In this document: piece after piece, positions 10,671 to 21,060 of the stretch
How positions within the stretch are numbered: the stretch's first letter is position 1
How the letters are laid out: every line of letters starts with the position of its first letter
Source of the DNA: Phoebastria nigripes
Lineage: Eukaryota > Chordata > Aves > Procellariiformes > Diomedeidae
Reading direction: 5' to 3'
NCBI GenBank assembly: GCA_035582835.1
Contig: JAYKAV010000500.1
Coordinates: 753,144 to 817,143 of the forward strand
Length of the DNA: 64,000 nt
The notes under the pieces: generated by a model
Seen by the model: only the letters and a program-made list of their open reading frames with translations
Database searches by the model: none
What the model was told of the DNA's origin: nothing
Position numbers and translations under genes: made by a program

Positions 10671-11269
10671 CTGTGGAAGCGCAATGCCTTTACCGGGCTG
10701 CCGCGGGCGCTCAGAGCCAGGAGCTCGCCGAGCCGTGCCGGCTCCCNCGGGCAGCCGGGAGGGCAGTGATGCCTGGCGGTAAATCCTCTGCCGGGGGCCG
10801 AGCTCAGGCAGCACCATGGCCGTGCCGGGACATGTCTCCTGGGCAGGTGGGTCCCCTGAGCTGTGGCCCTGCAGAAGCACTGAAGGCCCCTGCGGTTTTG
10901 CCCCACTGGCCCATGGTTGAGGACAGGACGCGTCCTTCTGCTCGCCAGGTGCCTCTGAAGGTGGCTCAGGGCCATGTGCTCAGCGGGATTTAGAGGACTC
11001 AGCACTTGCGGTGGCCCCAGGACCTCTGCAAATGCCTCTCCTGGTGATGGATGTGCTGAGCCCGGGACAGGGAAGGCTCCTTCACCAGCATATACCGTCA
11101 CGGGCACCCAATTGCCCTCGGTGGGGACATGGGTGCTTGGGGCTCTGCCGTCCCCCCCGGGTCCATGTGGGGTCCATGTGCCCAGTGGTGTGAGTGTGTC
11201 CCCACTCCGCTGCAGGCACCTGGGGGCACCTTACCTTCCCGCCCCCCCTTCCCGTGCTAATACAAGCGC
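10671..11269. other. GC-rich spacer without a recognisable gene
   Basis: Nothing recognisable. Overlapping GC-driven open frames on both strands, one interrupted by an N near 10747. Confidence 0.6.
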
Positions 11270-11480
11270 TGTGCCACAGCCGAAACCTTGCGCATCCCTC
11301 AGACAGGTTTGTCATCCGGCTTGTCACTGAGCGGCAAGGCCATGTCACTAATGAACACATCCAGCAGGCTGAGTGCCTGCAGTCGCTAATTGAAAGCATT
11401 CACAATTGGGAATTAATGTGGGTTAGGCACACTCCCTGCACTAATAAAGATTTGCCTTTCAAAAATTCACATCTGCTAAA
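11270..11480. promoter_or_regulatory. Island with dense ATTA cores, candidate conserved element
   Basis: Contains CGCTAATTGAAAGCATTCAC, CAATTGGGAATTAATGTGG and CACTAATAAAGATTTGCC in about 100 bp. A plus-strand frame stays open across it, but the translation has no recognised domain and the frame continues into GC-rich spacer through several Ns, so I prefer a regulatory reading. Confidence 0.45.
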
Positions 11481-12840
11481 GCCGGCAGAGGAACAGCCGC
11501 AGTGCCCTGTCCCATGCTGGGAGCAGCCAGTGGCACCAGGGCCACACGGGTCCCNGCGGCACCGCTGCTCCCCAGACATTGCTCAGGCCCCGGAGCTGCA
11601 TCCCGAGCAGTTTAGGGTGACTGTGTCCCCGCGGTTCCTCCCGCAGCAACAGCCCAGACAGCTCAGGCCGTGTCNGTGTGGCATGCATCCACGAGGCACT
11701 GCACCGGCACGTGCTGTCCCCTCCGTCCCCTCGACAGCTCAGCTATGTCCTGTTTACAGGACTCAGATGATGTGCAGAAATGGTGTGCAAGAGGGGCCCC
11801 GGGTGACACCCGGCTGTGCTGTGCCCAGCCCGCAGGTGCCAGGGTTGCTCTTGCCGGCGGTGCAGCTGCTGGTGCCCGCAGGCCGCCTGCACACCNGGGT
11901 GCCGCAAGCCCTCCTGCCCGCAGCTCCAGCAGAGGTGGCTGCTGCTCTTCCCAGCGCAGGGCTGATGTGAGTGGAGCTGCGGGTTAGCTGCAGATTTTCC
12001 TTCTCATACATCACCCTAAGAAATGCGATGCCTGACCCTGCAGCTGAGGTGGCGGCTGGGGCTGCCAGCGGCTGGAGGTGGCTTTGGCTGTTTTGGGAGG
12101 TGTCAGGTGCGATGTGTTGTGCCTCACGAGGGCTCACAGCTCATGGATGAACCTTTGTAGCGGCACTGGTGATGTCTTGTGGAGGGTGAGTGGGGGCCAG
12201 GGGCTGCAGGTTGGGCGGCTGAGCCCCGACCTTCCATAGCTGCTGTTGCATCCCCACAGGAGCACAGGGACCCACTGCCTGCCATGGCATAAGCAGCCGA
12301 GGTTCGGCTGAGGCCGACCCACATGCATATGCAGCACCCTGGGGCAGCCGTGGGTTGGGTGCCCATTGCCCCCCATGGTTCTCGGGGCACAGAGATGCTC
12401 CCGGCTGGGCTCAGCCAGAAACTCTCTGATCTTTCAATTTCTCATCATGTCCCCAGTACCAAACCTTCACTGATCCTTCCCTGGGCAACCCCTGCTGTCC
12501 ACCCTCCCTGCGTTAGTAATTCCTGCACCAGCCGGCCGTGCAGCTGGGCTGCACCCTGGCAAAGCCCTCCCACGCGGGGGACCTGGGGGGTTCCCTGGCT
12601 CCTTCCTGCACCCGCTCTGCACCCTGCCCCGGCCACACAAGCAGGACTCGTGCTGCTTGGGGGGACAAGACCACGGTGACCCCCGCCCCGTGCCCCGTGG
12701 TCGCCCGTCCCTTGCAGGGCTCAGCCGCCCACAGCTCCCTGCAGCAGCGAGGTCAGGACGCTGTTGGCGCCGGGCATCTTCTCAGCCTCCCTGTAGCCCC
12801 CGCAGCTCCCCCTTGTCAGTGTTCCCACCTCCCCACTAAT
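11481..12840. other. GC-rich spacer, mostly empty
   Basis: No gene recognised. Two very short AT-richer patches at about 11985-12045 and 12420-12480 might be minor conserved elements but are too weak to call. Three isolated Ns occur. Confidence 0.55.
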
Positions 12841-12841
12841 C

Positions 12842-13190
12842 CTTGTCATCCCAAAACTTATCAGCACTGATTTCGTATTTACTTCCAGATCATGGATGAA
12901 AATGTTGAACATCATCATTCGATGATGATTCCCCATTGACAACTACTTTTTGAGACCTGTCAGTCAGCCAATTCTTAATCCTTTTAATGTGTGCTCTATT
13001 GATATTATATAGAACTAATTTTTTAATCAAAACGTCATGTACTATTAAATCAAATGCCTAACAGAAGCCTAAGTATACCACAGCTTCTCAGTTACTTTTA
13101 TTAGTTAAACTTTTACATTAAAAGAATGAAACCAAATTTTTTGACAAGCCGTACTTTCAATAAACCCGTGCTACCTGGCACTAATTACAG
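12842..13190 (-). mobile_element. Decayed CR1-type LINE fragment (reverse transcriptase region)
   Basis: The + strand resembles the reverse complement of amniote CR1 elements. On the minus strand, 13031-13081 translates to VVYLGFC, one stop, then AFDLIVHDV, a degraded version of the CR1 reverse transcriptase motif A (hydrophobic-LDF-x-x-AFD). The further 3' part at 12860-12920 includes the segment corresponding to 'atgaatatgttgaac' common in these elements. Stops and indels make it non-functional. It is the only mobile element I recognise in the intergenic interval. Confidence 0.75.
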
Positions 13191-13929
13191 CTCGCTATCG
13201 ACTGCAGCCATTTCATCTCCTCCGCCGCTGCCTCGGGATGGACGCTGGCCAGAGGGGTGAGCCGTGGCCGGCAGGTGCTGGTGCAGGGCTGGATGTGCCG
13301 GGGAACGGCTGGGGTGCCGGGGCGGCCGTGGTGTGGAGCTGCTGCCGGGGGTGGAGAAGCTGAGTCTGGGCCACTGCACAGTTAAAGTCTTGGTGGGGAA
13401 ATGGGAATTTTCCTCCTGTGCTGGATGCAGCCTCTGACCTGAAAACCACCGCCCCAGCCTCCCCGGATGCAGAGCGAGAGCAGGCGTGCAAATGTGATAT
13501 GACAGCCCAAGACACACCAATATGGTTACCAGCTGTCCAGCCGCCACTGGGCTGTACTGGTTGGGAAGGCGATGCCCCAGTCACAGATGCATTTCGGGGG
13601 GAGGAGAGAGGGCTCGGGCAGGGCCAGGCGCAGGCACGTACGTGCAGGCAGGCACATGCTGCCCAACGCCGTGTCGCTGGGACAGGCACCACCACTCATC
13701 AGACCGAGACAAACCCACCGGGGTCCCGCCAGCATCGCCCTGGATGGGTGCTTGGGCGCAGTCTGCCCGACGCCAGGGGCTACCCCGTGCCACCACAGCC
13801 GGGCTTTGAGGAGCCCTGCCCAGAGCCAGGTGAGCTGTGGCTGCAGCGACCCTGGCAAGCCCAGAACCCCTCCAGCTGCTGCCCTCGCAGGGTCCTGCAC
13901 GGGTCCGTCCTGTGCGAGGCGGCTCTCTC
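13191..13929. other. GC-rich spacer without a recognisable gene
   Basis: The 245-codon plus-strand frame starting at 13418 has no recognised domain and runs on into the AT-rich island at 13930, so it is treated as chance. Nothing else seen. Confidence 0.6.
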
Positions 13930-14270
13930 CCCTCCGGATCAAGCAACTCTTTGTAAATCTAAATTAATAAGGTTGCACGGCTATAGACACAGGAACATGC
14001 GCTGTATCTTGTCTTTGTCGATCAATGCATTATATCATCCCATAAAACTGATTAAAAAGCAGAGCAGTTCATCTCACCAGGTTCCATGTCTCAACATTAT
14101 AAATTTCATATTATGGTTAATGATTGTCAGTGCAGACAGAGTACACGCAAGCTGATCAGTATTGTAGTTTATAATTAATTATTGGAGCATTGCTGCAGAG
14201 GACACCAAGGAGGGGGTGGCTGCTGATTAGCAATCTATTATCTCTAAAATGCCAAAGAGCAACGTGGAAG
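13930..14270. promoter_or_regulatory. AT-rich island, candidate conserved element (contains copy 2 of the duplicated pair)
   Basis: One of the larger islands. The part from 13949 to 14092 matches 5986-6122: both share AAATCTAAATTAAT, TTGCAC, ACAGGAA, ATCTTGTCT, AAAACTGATTAAAA and AGAGCAGTT in the same order. It continues into GTAGTTTATAATTAATTATTG and GCTGATTAGCAATC, so the island is wider than the duplicated part. Candidate enhancer; conservation was not tested. Confidence 0.5.
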
Positions 14271-14744
14271 GGGAGTTTGTGTGTCTGGCACTGCCTGTGC
14301 CCGAGCGCTGCTGCCAGCGGAGAGGTCCTGGCTGGGGCACGGAGCACGAGTGGGACCTGTCACCACCACCGGCTCCACGCATGTGTCCCCAGCGTGCCTG
14401 TGCGGGCATGGGGAGGGTCAGCCAGGCACCCACCCACAGCCCCTGGGGCACGGCCAGCAGCTGAGTGCCCGAGCGGAGGGCTGGGGCTGTGGCCATCGCA
14501 CGGGCACGGGGGAGCACCTCCCGGCACAGCCGGAGGCAAACACACGGCACCAGTGCCAGCAGGGCGGCGGGAACCAGCACATCCCTGCGGCAGGGAGCAC
14601 GCTGCCTGCTCCTCCTGCCAAACCTTGCCCACGCCACGTGCTGCGGCCAGAAATGGCTGCCCATCCTGCCTGCTCGCCCTGCCTGCTCCCGTCCCCTCTG
14701 CGAGGGCAGCCGTCAAGCTGGGTGAGCTGGGCGGGATGGCACAC
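14271..14744. other. GC-rich spacer without a recognisable gene
   Basis: Dense overlapping frames on both strands with low-complexity Ala/Pro/Gly/Arg composition. Nothing recognised. Confidence 0.6.
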
Positions 14745-14845
14745 GCCATCACACCAGCAGTTAGTACAGAGTGGGAATTTGTGTTCAGAGAGCATGAGCA
14801 AATAAAAATATTAATAACCAGCACTTTGCCTAAGCCCTGAGAGCG
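14745..14845. promoter_or_regulatory. Short AT-rich island, candidate conserved element
   Basis: About 100 bp containing CAGTTAGTACAGAGTGGG and GAGCAAATAAAAATATTAAT, the latter resembling a forkhead-type site (GCAAATA) beside an ATTAAT core. Sharp composition boundary on both sides. Confidence 0.35.
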
Positions 14846-15150
14846 AGAGTGGGTGCAGAGCCCCAGCCGGGCAGGCGATGCCATAATCGTGCCGCCGGCA
14901 GCTGCCTGTGCCAGCACCGCTCCCGCTCCCCGGAGCCTAGGGGCTCCCGCTCCCCCTATTTTGGCTGCATCCCACCCTGGGTGCTTTGGGCACCCCGTTG
15001 TCCGCAGGGAAGCTGCAATGAACAGACGTCTCTGCCCCAGCTCTAACATGGGGATGTCGGTCCCTCAGGCTAGACGGTGACCTGGTTGCTGATGCCAGCT
15101 GCTTGGAGGGCTCATGGCTGGATGATGCTCTGCTGCGAGACCNNTGTCTG

Positions 15151-15248
15151 GCAGCCCTGCCCGCAGCCGCCGAGGGGCTGAGACCCCCGGACGGGGCNGA
15201 CGCCCCGTCCGGGGGTCTCAGCCCCTCGGCGGCTGCGGGCAGGGCTGC
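15151..15248. repeat. Perfect 47-bp inverted repeat with a loop of at most 4 nt
   Basis: Left arm 15151-15197 and right arm 15202-15248 are exact reverse complements (47 of 47), separated by NGAC. The arms are GC-rich, starting GCAGCCCTGCCCGCAGCC. Ns lie at 15143-15144, in the loop at 15198, and at 15280. The structure could extrude as a cruciform or form a very stable RNA hairpin. The Ns and the perfect arms also fit a fold-back artefact in the assembly. Confidence 0.95.
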
Positions 15249-15289
15249 AGTGGCTAGTCCTCTGCTCAACCCTGGCCACNGTGCCCACT

Positions 15290-15530
15290 GCTGCCGTGGC
15301 TGTCGCTGTTTTATCACCCAGAGCAAAGGAAATGCAGAAAATTCTTCAGGAGAATAAAAAAAGCCAAGCCCAAAGTCCCATTAAAAAAGAAAAAACATTG
15401 GCAAGTAATTGGATTAGGGCTTTATCAGATCTTCTCGTTCGCAGTCGATCAGTCTGTTCCTCCATGGGGGGTGCCGTCTTATCGCGGGGATTTAACTTTT
15501 ATTGACTAATAATGATGCTTTACAAAGAAG
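15290..15530. promoter_or_regulatory. AT-rich island, candidate conserved element
   Basis: Follows the large inverted repeat closely. Contains AAAGAAAAAACATTGGCAAG, GTAATTGGATTAGGGC (a bicoid-type GGATTA core next to TAATTG), and TTTTATTGACTAATAATGATG. Function inferred from composition only. Confidence 0.45.
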
Positions 15531-15789
15531 GAAGCGGGGCCCTGCGCCAAGGGGAAGTGTCACAGCCTCGGGAAGCCACCGGCTCACTGCCACGTCGTTT
15601 TGTTTGTTTATTTTCCATTGCAGGGTTTAGTGCGGGGATGAGTTTGATCCCCCCAGCAACAAAGCGATGAGAGGCACCAAACTGGGATACAAATGGCCCC
15701 GGTCCCTGAGAAGACAGCTTTTTTTTTCCAAATGGCATGGCAGAAACGCGGGGCTGGGGAAGAGACGCCTTTGAGAAGGGACGTCATCT
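15531..15789. other. Mixed-composition spacer
   Basis: No gene, repeat or clear island. A run of nine T lies at about 15720-15728. Confidence 0.5.
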
Positions 15790-15900
15790 GCAAAGGGACC
15801 TGCAGAGCCTTTTTTTACCTAATTCACCAGAAATCATGGAGTCGGTACTAGGACTAGGGATTATTATTAACCCCAATCACTCGGAACTGTCATGCCATGA
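15790..15900. promoter_or_regulatory. Short island, candidate conserved element
   Basis: About 110 bp with TTTTTTTACCTAATTCACC and GGGATTATTATTAACCCC, the latter an imperfect palindrome around ATTATTA. Weak candidate. Confidence 0.35.
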
Positions 15901-16084
15901 GAGTGCAGTCCCTGACGGCGTGGGCACAGCGAGGGGAGAAGGCAGGACAGGCACATGTGGTCCCCACGCGCCCGGATAGCTGCACAGGCTGGGCCAGGCG
16001 TGGTCCCCTTGTCNCTGGACCCCCAGCTGCTGGGGGCTACTGGCCCCTGGCTGCCATCCCACACAGCTCCCTCCTGCTCCCCCA

Positions 16085-16310
16085 GTGAGGCCTTTTTATC
16101 CAACACATACAGACTAATCTCTTAAAATAGTTGAGCACTTGAGAACGCTGAAATGTGACTCTGTGTTAAAAGGACGTGAAATTCTCCGATGAAATTCACA
16201 CAGAAACACGGCATTACCGTGGTTTAGCTCTCAGGAAGCCAGGGGCTTGTATTTTATAATATAGACAAATTTTATCGTTTGAAAAAGAATCAGCACTGAA
16301 ATATTTCTTG
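16085..16310. promoter_or_regulatory. AT-rich island, candidate conserved element
   Basis: Contains CTAATCTCTTAAAATAG (near an NKX2-type TTAAAAT/AAGTG context), CACGGCATTACCGTGG (a small CACGG/CCGTG hairpin at 16207-16221) and TATTTTATAATATAGAC. Flanked by GC-rich spacers. Confidence 0.4.
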
Positions 16311-16989
16311 TCTGTTCCTGTGGCGTTCATGCCTGCCCCGTGCTGTGGCACCGGCCTGGCGTGTGTGCCCATGGGCATCCAAAGACGGTGGTGGTCAAAC
16401 CTTCCATGCCATGTGGCACAGGGCAGAAAACGCCAGCGGAGCCCAACAGCCGCTGCCTGGGCCAACGCAGGCGGTTTGGGGACTTCGTTCTCCAGAAGTA
16501 AGAAACTTCACCCCAAAGGAGTATCCTGACCCGTTTCTCTGAGACAAAACCCCATAACTTGACCAACTCCCGTATGTCAGCCGGCCCCGGTGGGTCTCTG
16601 TGGGCGGGGGGGCTGGACCCACCGTGCTGTGTCCACCTCCCCTTCCCCCGGCCAAACAGCAGGGGCTCCTGAAGATGTGGCGGTGGTGGCCCCCTCTCGC
16701 ATGCCAGTCAAGGGTCTCCCAGCAGGGTCAGCAGGTGAGCCGGGCTGTGGGCATCACGGCGTCCATCCCACCCGCACCATGGGACAGGATGGGGACCGGC
16801 TGTCCGGGTTGGGGTCAGCGTGGCTGGTTCCTGCCGGGGTGCCGCAGCGCGGAGGCTCACCACGGCCCAAATGGCTCCTTGAGCACAGCCGGCCCCACGT
16901 CCTGGCAGGGGGGTGTCGGGGGCTGCCTGCAGGGTGAGCTGCCCTGGGAGCCGAGGGGGTCCCTGGCTGTGGGGACAGGGACGGGGACA
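16311..16989. other. GC-rich spacer without a recognisable gene
   Basis: Holds most of a 330-codon plus-strand open frame (16600-17592) that I rejected as coding: it is low-complexity, runs through the GGC/GGT repeat and has no domain. Nothing else seen. Confidence 0.6.
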
Positions 16990-17230
16990 GGGCTGTGGCG
17001 GCGGCGGCGGTGGTGGTGGCAGCGGTGGTGGCGGTGGTGGCGGTGGTGGGCGCACAGCCTGTGCGGTGCTGGAGGGCTGCTGTCGGCGGCCTCAAGATGG
17101 CACGCTAAGAGTGGGAACCGCGCCGCAGAACAAAGGCGCCTCAGCCTGCGCCCCGGCCTGCGAACCCGCGCCCCGGCACACGGCCTGCGGCCCCGGCCGG
17201 TGCCCCCTCCTGCAGCCCCATCGTGCTCTC
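16990..17230 (+). repeat. GGC/GGT trinucleotide tract in a CpG-dense patch
   Basis: 16995-17050 is an interrupted GGC/GGT repeat with runs such as GGTGGTGGCGGTGGTGG. The following 180 bp carry roughly 20 CpGs by hand count. G-rich triplet arrays of this kind can form G-quadruplexes on the + strand. It might be a small CpG island, but no promoter element or exon follows. Confidence 0.7.
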
Positions 17231-17734
17231 TGTCCCGCAGCCCCCTGAACCAGGGTCCGCTGGAGGCTGCAGAGCTCCCTGTCCCCAGCGCACTCAGCGT
17301 TTCCAGCCCGTCAGGAGGCTGCCCGCACCCCGCTGTGCCCCGCAGCTCGTCCCCAGCGCTTGGCCGTGGCTCCCTCCAGGCCCCTGGGCATCACCTGCCC
17401 AAGCTGCCCCCCGGGGCGGGGGGACAGGGTGCCCGGGGTGGGGGTCCCCGCACACCAGTGGCTGCTTGTCACAGACAGCCACTCCTGCAGCTGAGCAGGA
17501 AGGTGCCGCAGCATCGGTCACCGAACAACATGAATGTCCAGATGATGTTAGGTCAGAAAGGAGCCACGGGAAGATGGGCACCCTGTGGGTGAGGGACCCA
17601 GCCACCCACTGCCAGTGGGTCCTGCAGCACCGGGGCATCACCATGCCGCACACAGCACTTTCCCACTGGCACCACCACTCGCGCTGCGGCAATCCTGACT
17701 ACAAACCCAGCACGTGCACGTGCTGTCTCCAATG
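17231..17734. other. GC-rich spacer without a recognisable gene
   Basis: No gene, repeat or island recognised. Confidence 0.6.
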
Positions 17735-17810
17735 TGCTGGTGCTCAATTAGCCTGCATATTAAAGGTGAGTTATTACCTCCATGCATACATCCTTATTTA
17801 GTTACTCTCT
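17735..17810. promoter_or_regulatory. Very short AT-rich island
   Basis: Contains CAATTAGCCTGCATATTAAA, joining a TAATTG-type core to an octamer-like TGCATATT. Only about 75 bp; low confidence. Confidence 0.3.
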
Positions 17811-18639
17811 GAGAGGCCCCACAAGTGGGGAACAAGCTCCCNGGCAGAGCAGCAGCCCCTTGGCATCAGGGCCGCCAAGTTTTGCCCGTCCCATCTCAGT
17901 TGTCTCCAGAGGCAACTGGAAACAATGACCTGGCTGAGCCGTGCTGCTGCCCACATCACTTTCCCTCTCCTCCCCTGCCCAGGAGACGAGCTGCTCTTTC
18001 CCTCTTCATGATGCCACTGGCAAAATCACAGCATTAATTCAATGAACTGGAGCAGCGAGGGCAGTGGGATGGGGGTCCCAGGGCACCTGCAGCCCCCTGG
18101 CCAGCACGGGGCAGCGGGACCCCCCTGTGAACACCGCAGTGCGAGGCTCTCCCCACGCTGTGCTGTGTGTCACAGGGGGCCGTGTCACGCTGGCACGCGT
18201 CAGTCACAGCTCGGGAGGTGACAGGGCTGATGTTACGTGTCATAACACCACGTGTCTGCAGGGACTTTGTGGTTGTTTTTTTTTTTTATGTTTCAGTGCA
18301 TCTCTCCCTGCGGTGCTCTGGGTGTGGGAAGGTGGGATGCCGCAGCGGCGCAGGGCTGATGCCCGTGGGAGGTGGCGACACGGACTTGCTGAGCCCTTCG
18401 GTGCCAGGTATGATGCCAGGGGGTCTTGGCTTCCCCTCGCTTGAGGGTGCCACACTTGAAATACAGCCCAAACTCTTTGCTGGGGCGGGGGGCTCCTGCG
18501 GCAGCCGGCTGGTACCCCTGCCCAGGCTGCCGGGGCGCGTCCTCCTGCCGGGCTCCTCTCTGCCATGTGCCTCCCTGCCACCGCGCCAGCNAGCCTGCGC
18601 CATCGCTCCTGGGGGAGCAGGGCTGGGGCTGCAGGAGGT
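17811..18639. other. GC-rich spacer without a recognisable gene
   Basis: No gene recognised; a T run of nine or ten lies near 18278-18288 and Ns near 17842 and 18591. Overlapping open frames on both strands are composition-driven. Confidence 0.6.
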
Positions 18640-19215
18640 GCCCGTCCTGCTAATTAGAGTGTGCTGAGGAGGAACTCGCTCAGCTCTGTCTGGCTTGACA
18701 TTAAGACCTACATTTGCTGTAAAACCAAATGGATATGCACACCCACATCTATAAGGCTTTTAGTTCAGCAACAAGTGAATCCATCAAAGCCCAGCACCTA
18801 ATTTAATAGCAATAATGAAAGGTGTGCGTCACTATTAATTTAAGCACTCCAACATTAGCCTTGCACTTAGAAACCAGCAAGGCAAAGCTATTTACAAATG
18901 AATGTACCAGGGCAATAAATTGAAAGTACTGGTTTGACCTGTGGTGGCTGCTTTCTTCATTTATACATAGATATGTTTCTATAGATGCATTTATTCCCAT
19001 CTCTTTAGCAAGGCCTCCCTAATTAAGTTGAAGTGGCAGTGAAAGTGTGGCAGTAAGTGTGGAAAGAAGCTGCTAAAAACGTATTTAATTCATTATAAAT
19101 AATCTTTGATACCATAAGGTTGGATAAAGGTTTGCAGTATCAGAGCAGGCCGCCAAGGAAGGCCAAGGAGATCGCCTACATGCAGCGAGAGCATTTGCAT
19201 TGCATGGTTTAACCT
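18640..19215. promoter_or_regulatory. Largest AT-rich island (about 575 bp), candidate conserved element
   Basis: The longest continuous AT-rich block in the intergenic interval. It includes CTGCTAATTAGAGTG, CCTAATTTAATAGCAATAAT, CACTATTAATTTAAGCAC, CCCTAATTAAGTTGAAG and a perfect octamer ATTTGCAT at 19193-19200. Many stops in all frames rule out coding. Density of homeodomain and POU-type motifs fits a developmental enhancer, which is inference. Confidence 0.5.
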
Positions 19216-19289
19216 CCTCGCACCAGGGGAAGGAAGAGCGTGGCTGGTGCGGGAGCCCCTGCTTGCATGGGGGAGCCCTGGGGTGCTGG

Positions 19290-19350
19290 CGCCAGCACCG
19301 GCACCAGCACCGACGTCGGCACCGGCACCAACACCAGCGCTAGCACCAGT
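19290..19350 (+). repeat. Degenerate hexanucleotide repeat (GGCACC/AGCACC)
   Basis: About ten variant units of GGCACC, AGCACC and related hexamers. It produces Ala/Gly/Ser/Thr-rich open frames on both strands that are not real genes. Confidence 0.8.
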
Positions 19351-19439
19351 GCTGGCTCCGGGAGCACTGGGGAGCAGGGCAGGGTGAGGGTCCATGGGCG
19401 CCGAGGTGCCGGCTCTGTGTCGCTGCATGCCGCGTGTGC

Positions 19440-19650
19440 CTCCAGGATGATAATGTATGTTAAGAGGAAGGTGTATGTCACCCACATTAAAGGAGTTTAA
19501 TGTGCTCGGAGTCACATTATTGTACCCTTGTAGAATACATTATCTGTCATGCTGCCTTTACAGGCTGTCACCTCGCAGAAAGGCTACAGTGTTCCTGGAA
19601 ACCATTATCAGCCTCTAATGATATTATCAAAATTGGAGTGCGCGGTGTGG
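19440..19650. promoter_or_regulatory. AT-rich island, candidate conserved element
   Basis: Contains GATGATAATGTATGTTAAG, CCACATTAAAGGAGTTTAAT and CCTCTAATGATATTATC. Two related segments, CACATTAAAG and CACATTATTG, lie about 30 bp apart. Flanked by GC-rich sequence. Confidence 0.4.
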
Positions 19651-20624
19651 TGGGGGCCGGGAGGAGGCACTGCCACGGCTGCCGCTTTCCTTGCCCCGAG
19701 ATGCACCTCCCGCACACCCCGCCCATGGGTCGGGGCTGCAGCTCTGCGGACCCTCCTTGGGAGCAGCCGTCAGGTGTGGGCATATACTGAAGGTGCAGAG
19801 GCCCCAGGCATCCCTGCGTGGGCCAGGGAGCCCTCGTCAAGGCCGGTGTTGGCACCTTGCAGTCTGCCCCTGCCCGCACGGGACCTCTGCTCACCTGTTG
19901 GAGGGTCCAACCCGTGGACACCGCGTCCCGCTCTGCGCTGTCCTTCCTGCGGTGACATCCCGCCGGTGCAGCCGCGCTGGTGGAGGGCAAGGGCCGTCTG
20001 GCTTGGCCTTGGCCGAGGACATGGCAGCTGGGAAGCACCACTGGAAGCCGTGCTGCCGGGAACTGCTCCTGCACGGCCAGACTAATGGCCTGGCAGTCGA
20101 TCGGCATGGAGCCGGCTGCGGCTGCCCCAGGACTTGCAGACGGGGAATCTGCTGAGCTCAGAGCGGCTCCGCTGCAGCCTCCGCTGTGCCAGCTCCCGTG
20201 TGGCACCGCTGCTACAGGGCTGCCATCGAACTGGCCGGGGACCCGGAGGTGTGGCTGGCACATGGGAGCATCTGAGCGATGGGGATGGGGACAGGGAGAG
20301 GCGAGGGGTTGTGCTGGGGCAGGAGCGGGGGTGCTGGCAGGGTGGCTGGGAAGGGGCTGCTCNGTCTTTGCACGATCACCCCGGCGTGGGCTGGCCGTGG
20401 TGCTCGGGGGGGCTGCGGGTCGGCGTCGCTGCAGCGGCCCTCGCTGCGAGGCAGGGCAGCGTCTGGCCAGCCTTCTGGGGTGAAACTTAGCAGCTGAAGC
20501 CGAGGATGGGGGCCCTGGGGGCTGCCTGCCCTGCAGCCGTGCCCCCGAGCTGGGGCTGTCAGGGCCGCTCTCGCCGCCATGCCGGCACCCACGAGGCAGC
20601 TGCGCGCGGCTCAGCCCAGCATGG
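19651..20624. other. GC-rich spacer without a recognisable gene
   Basis: No gene recognised. The 231-codon minus-strand frame at 19568-20263 starts in the neighbouring AT-rich island and has no known domain. Confidence 0.6.
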
Positions 20625-21060
20625 CACGGGCCAGTAACTCAGCAGGAGCCAGCAAACGTGTCAGCTCTGAATATTGCTCTTCCCTCTCCCTGTCAGGTGA
20701 AATTAGAAAAAAAAGGGAGCCTTCTTTTTTGGAGTGTAATCTTCCACCTGCGACAAGAAGCCACGTAAACTGATAAATTGCAGATTAAACGAGTGCCACA
20801 CTCCACTTCAGTCCCTGGCTGTTAATTCCCCTGTTGTGCAATTCCCTGCTCTCAGGGCCTGTCAATTCCAGCTAATCGCAGGAGGCACTAAAACACTCTG
20901 CCCTGACAGCCCCAGATCAAGAAACCCCTGACTCCTAGCTCAGGTGGATTGCATGCATCACTTATGCACAAATCAGCAATATGCCAGCAGGGAGGAATTA
21001 TGTCCGATGACAGCCCAGACATGAGGTACATATTGCAGAGCCGGCAAGCCCCAGCCGCCG
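20625..21060. promoter_or_regulatory. AT-richer island (about 430 bp), candidate conserved element
   Basis: Contains GTGAAATTAGAAAAAAAAGG, AACTGATAAATTGCAGATTA, GGCTGTTAATTCCCC, CCTGTCAATTCCAGCTAATC and GCATGCATCACTTATGCAC. CTGTCA followed by ATT is a MEIS-type half-site next to an AT-rich core. One of the three largest islands. Confidence 0.45.

Noticed and set aside
11194..11970. 258-codon + strand frame passing through an island
   Set aside because: Three Ns, no recognised domain; the island reads better as non-coding conserved DNA than as an exon.
13418..14155. 245-codon + strand frame
   Set aside because: It continues from GC-rich spacer into the duplicated AT-rich island, whose other copy carries no matching frame.
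16600..17592. 330-codon + strand open frame
   Set aside because: It lies in GC-rich DNA, crosses the GGC/GGT repeat, is low-complexity, has no domain, and overlaps equally long frames on the other strand.
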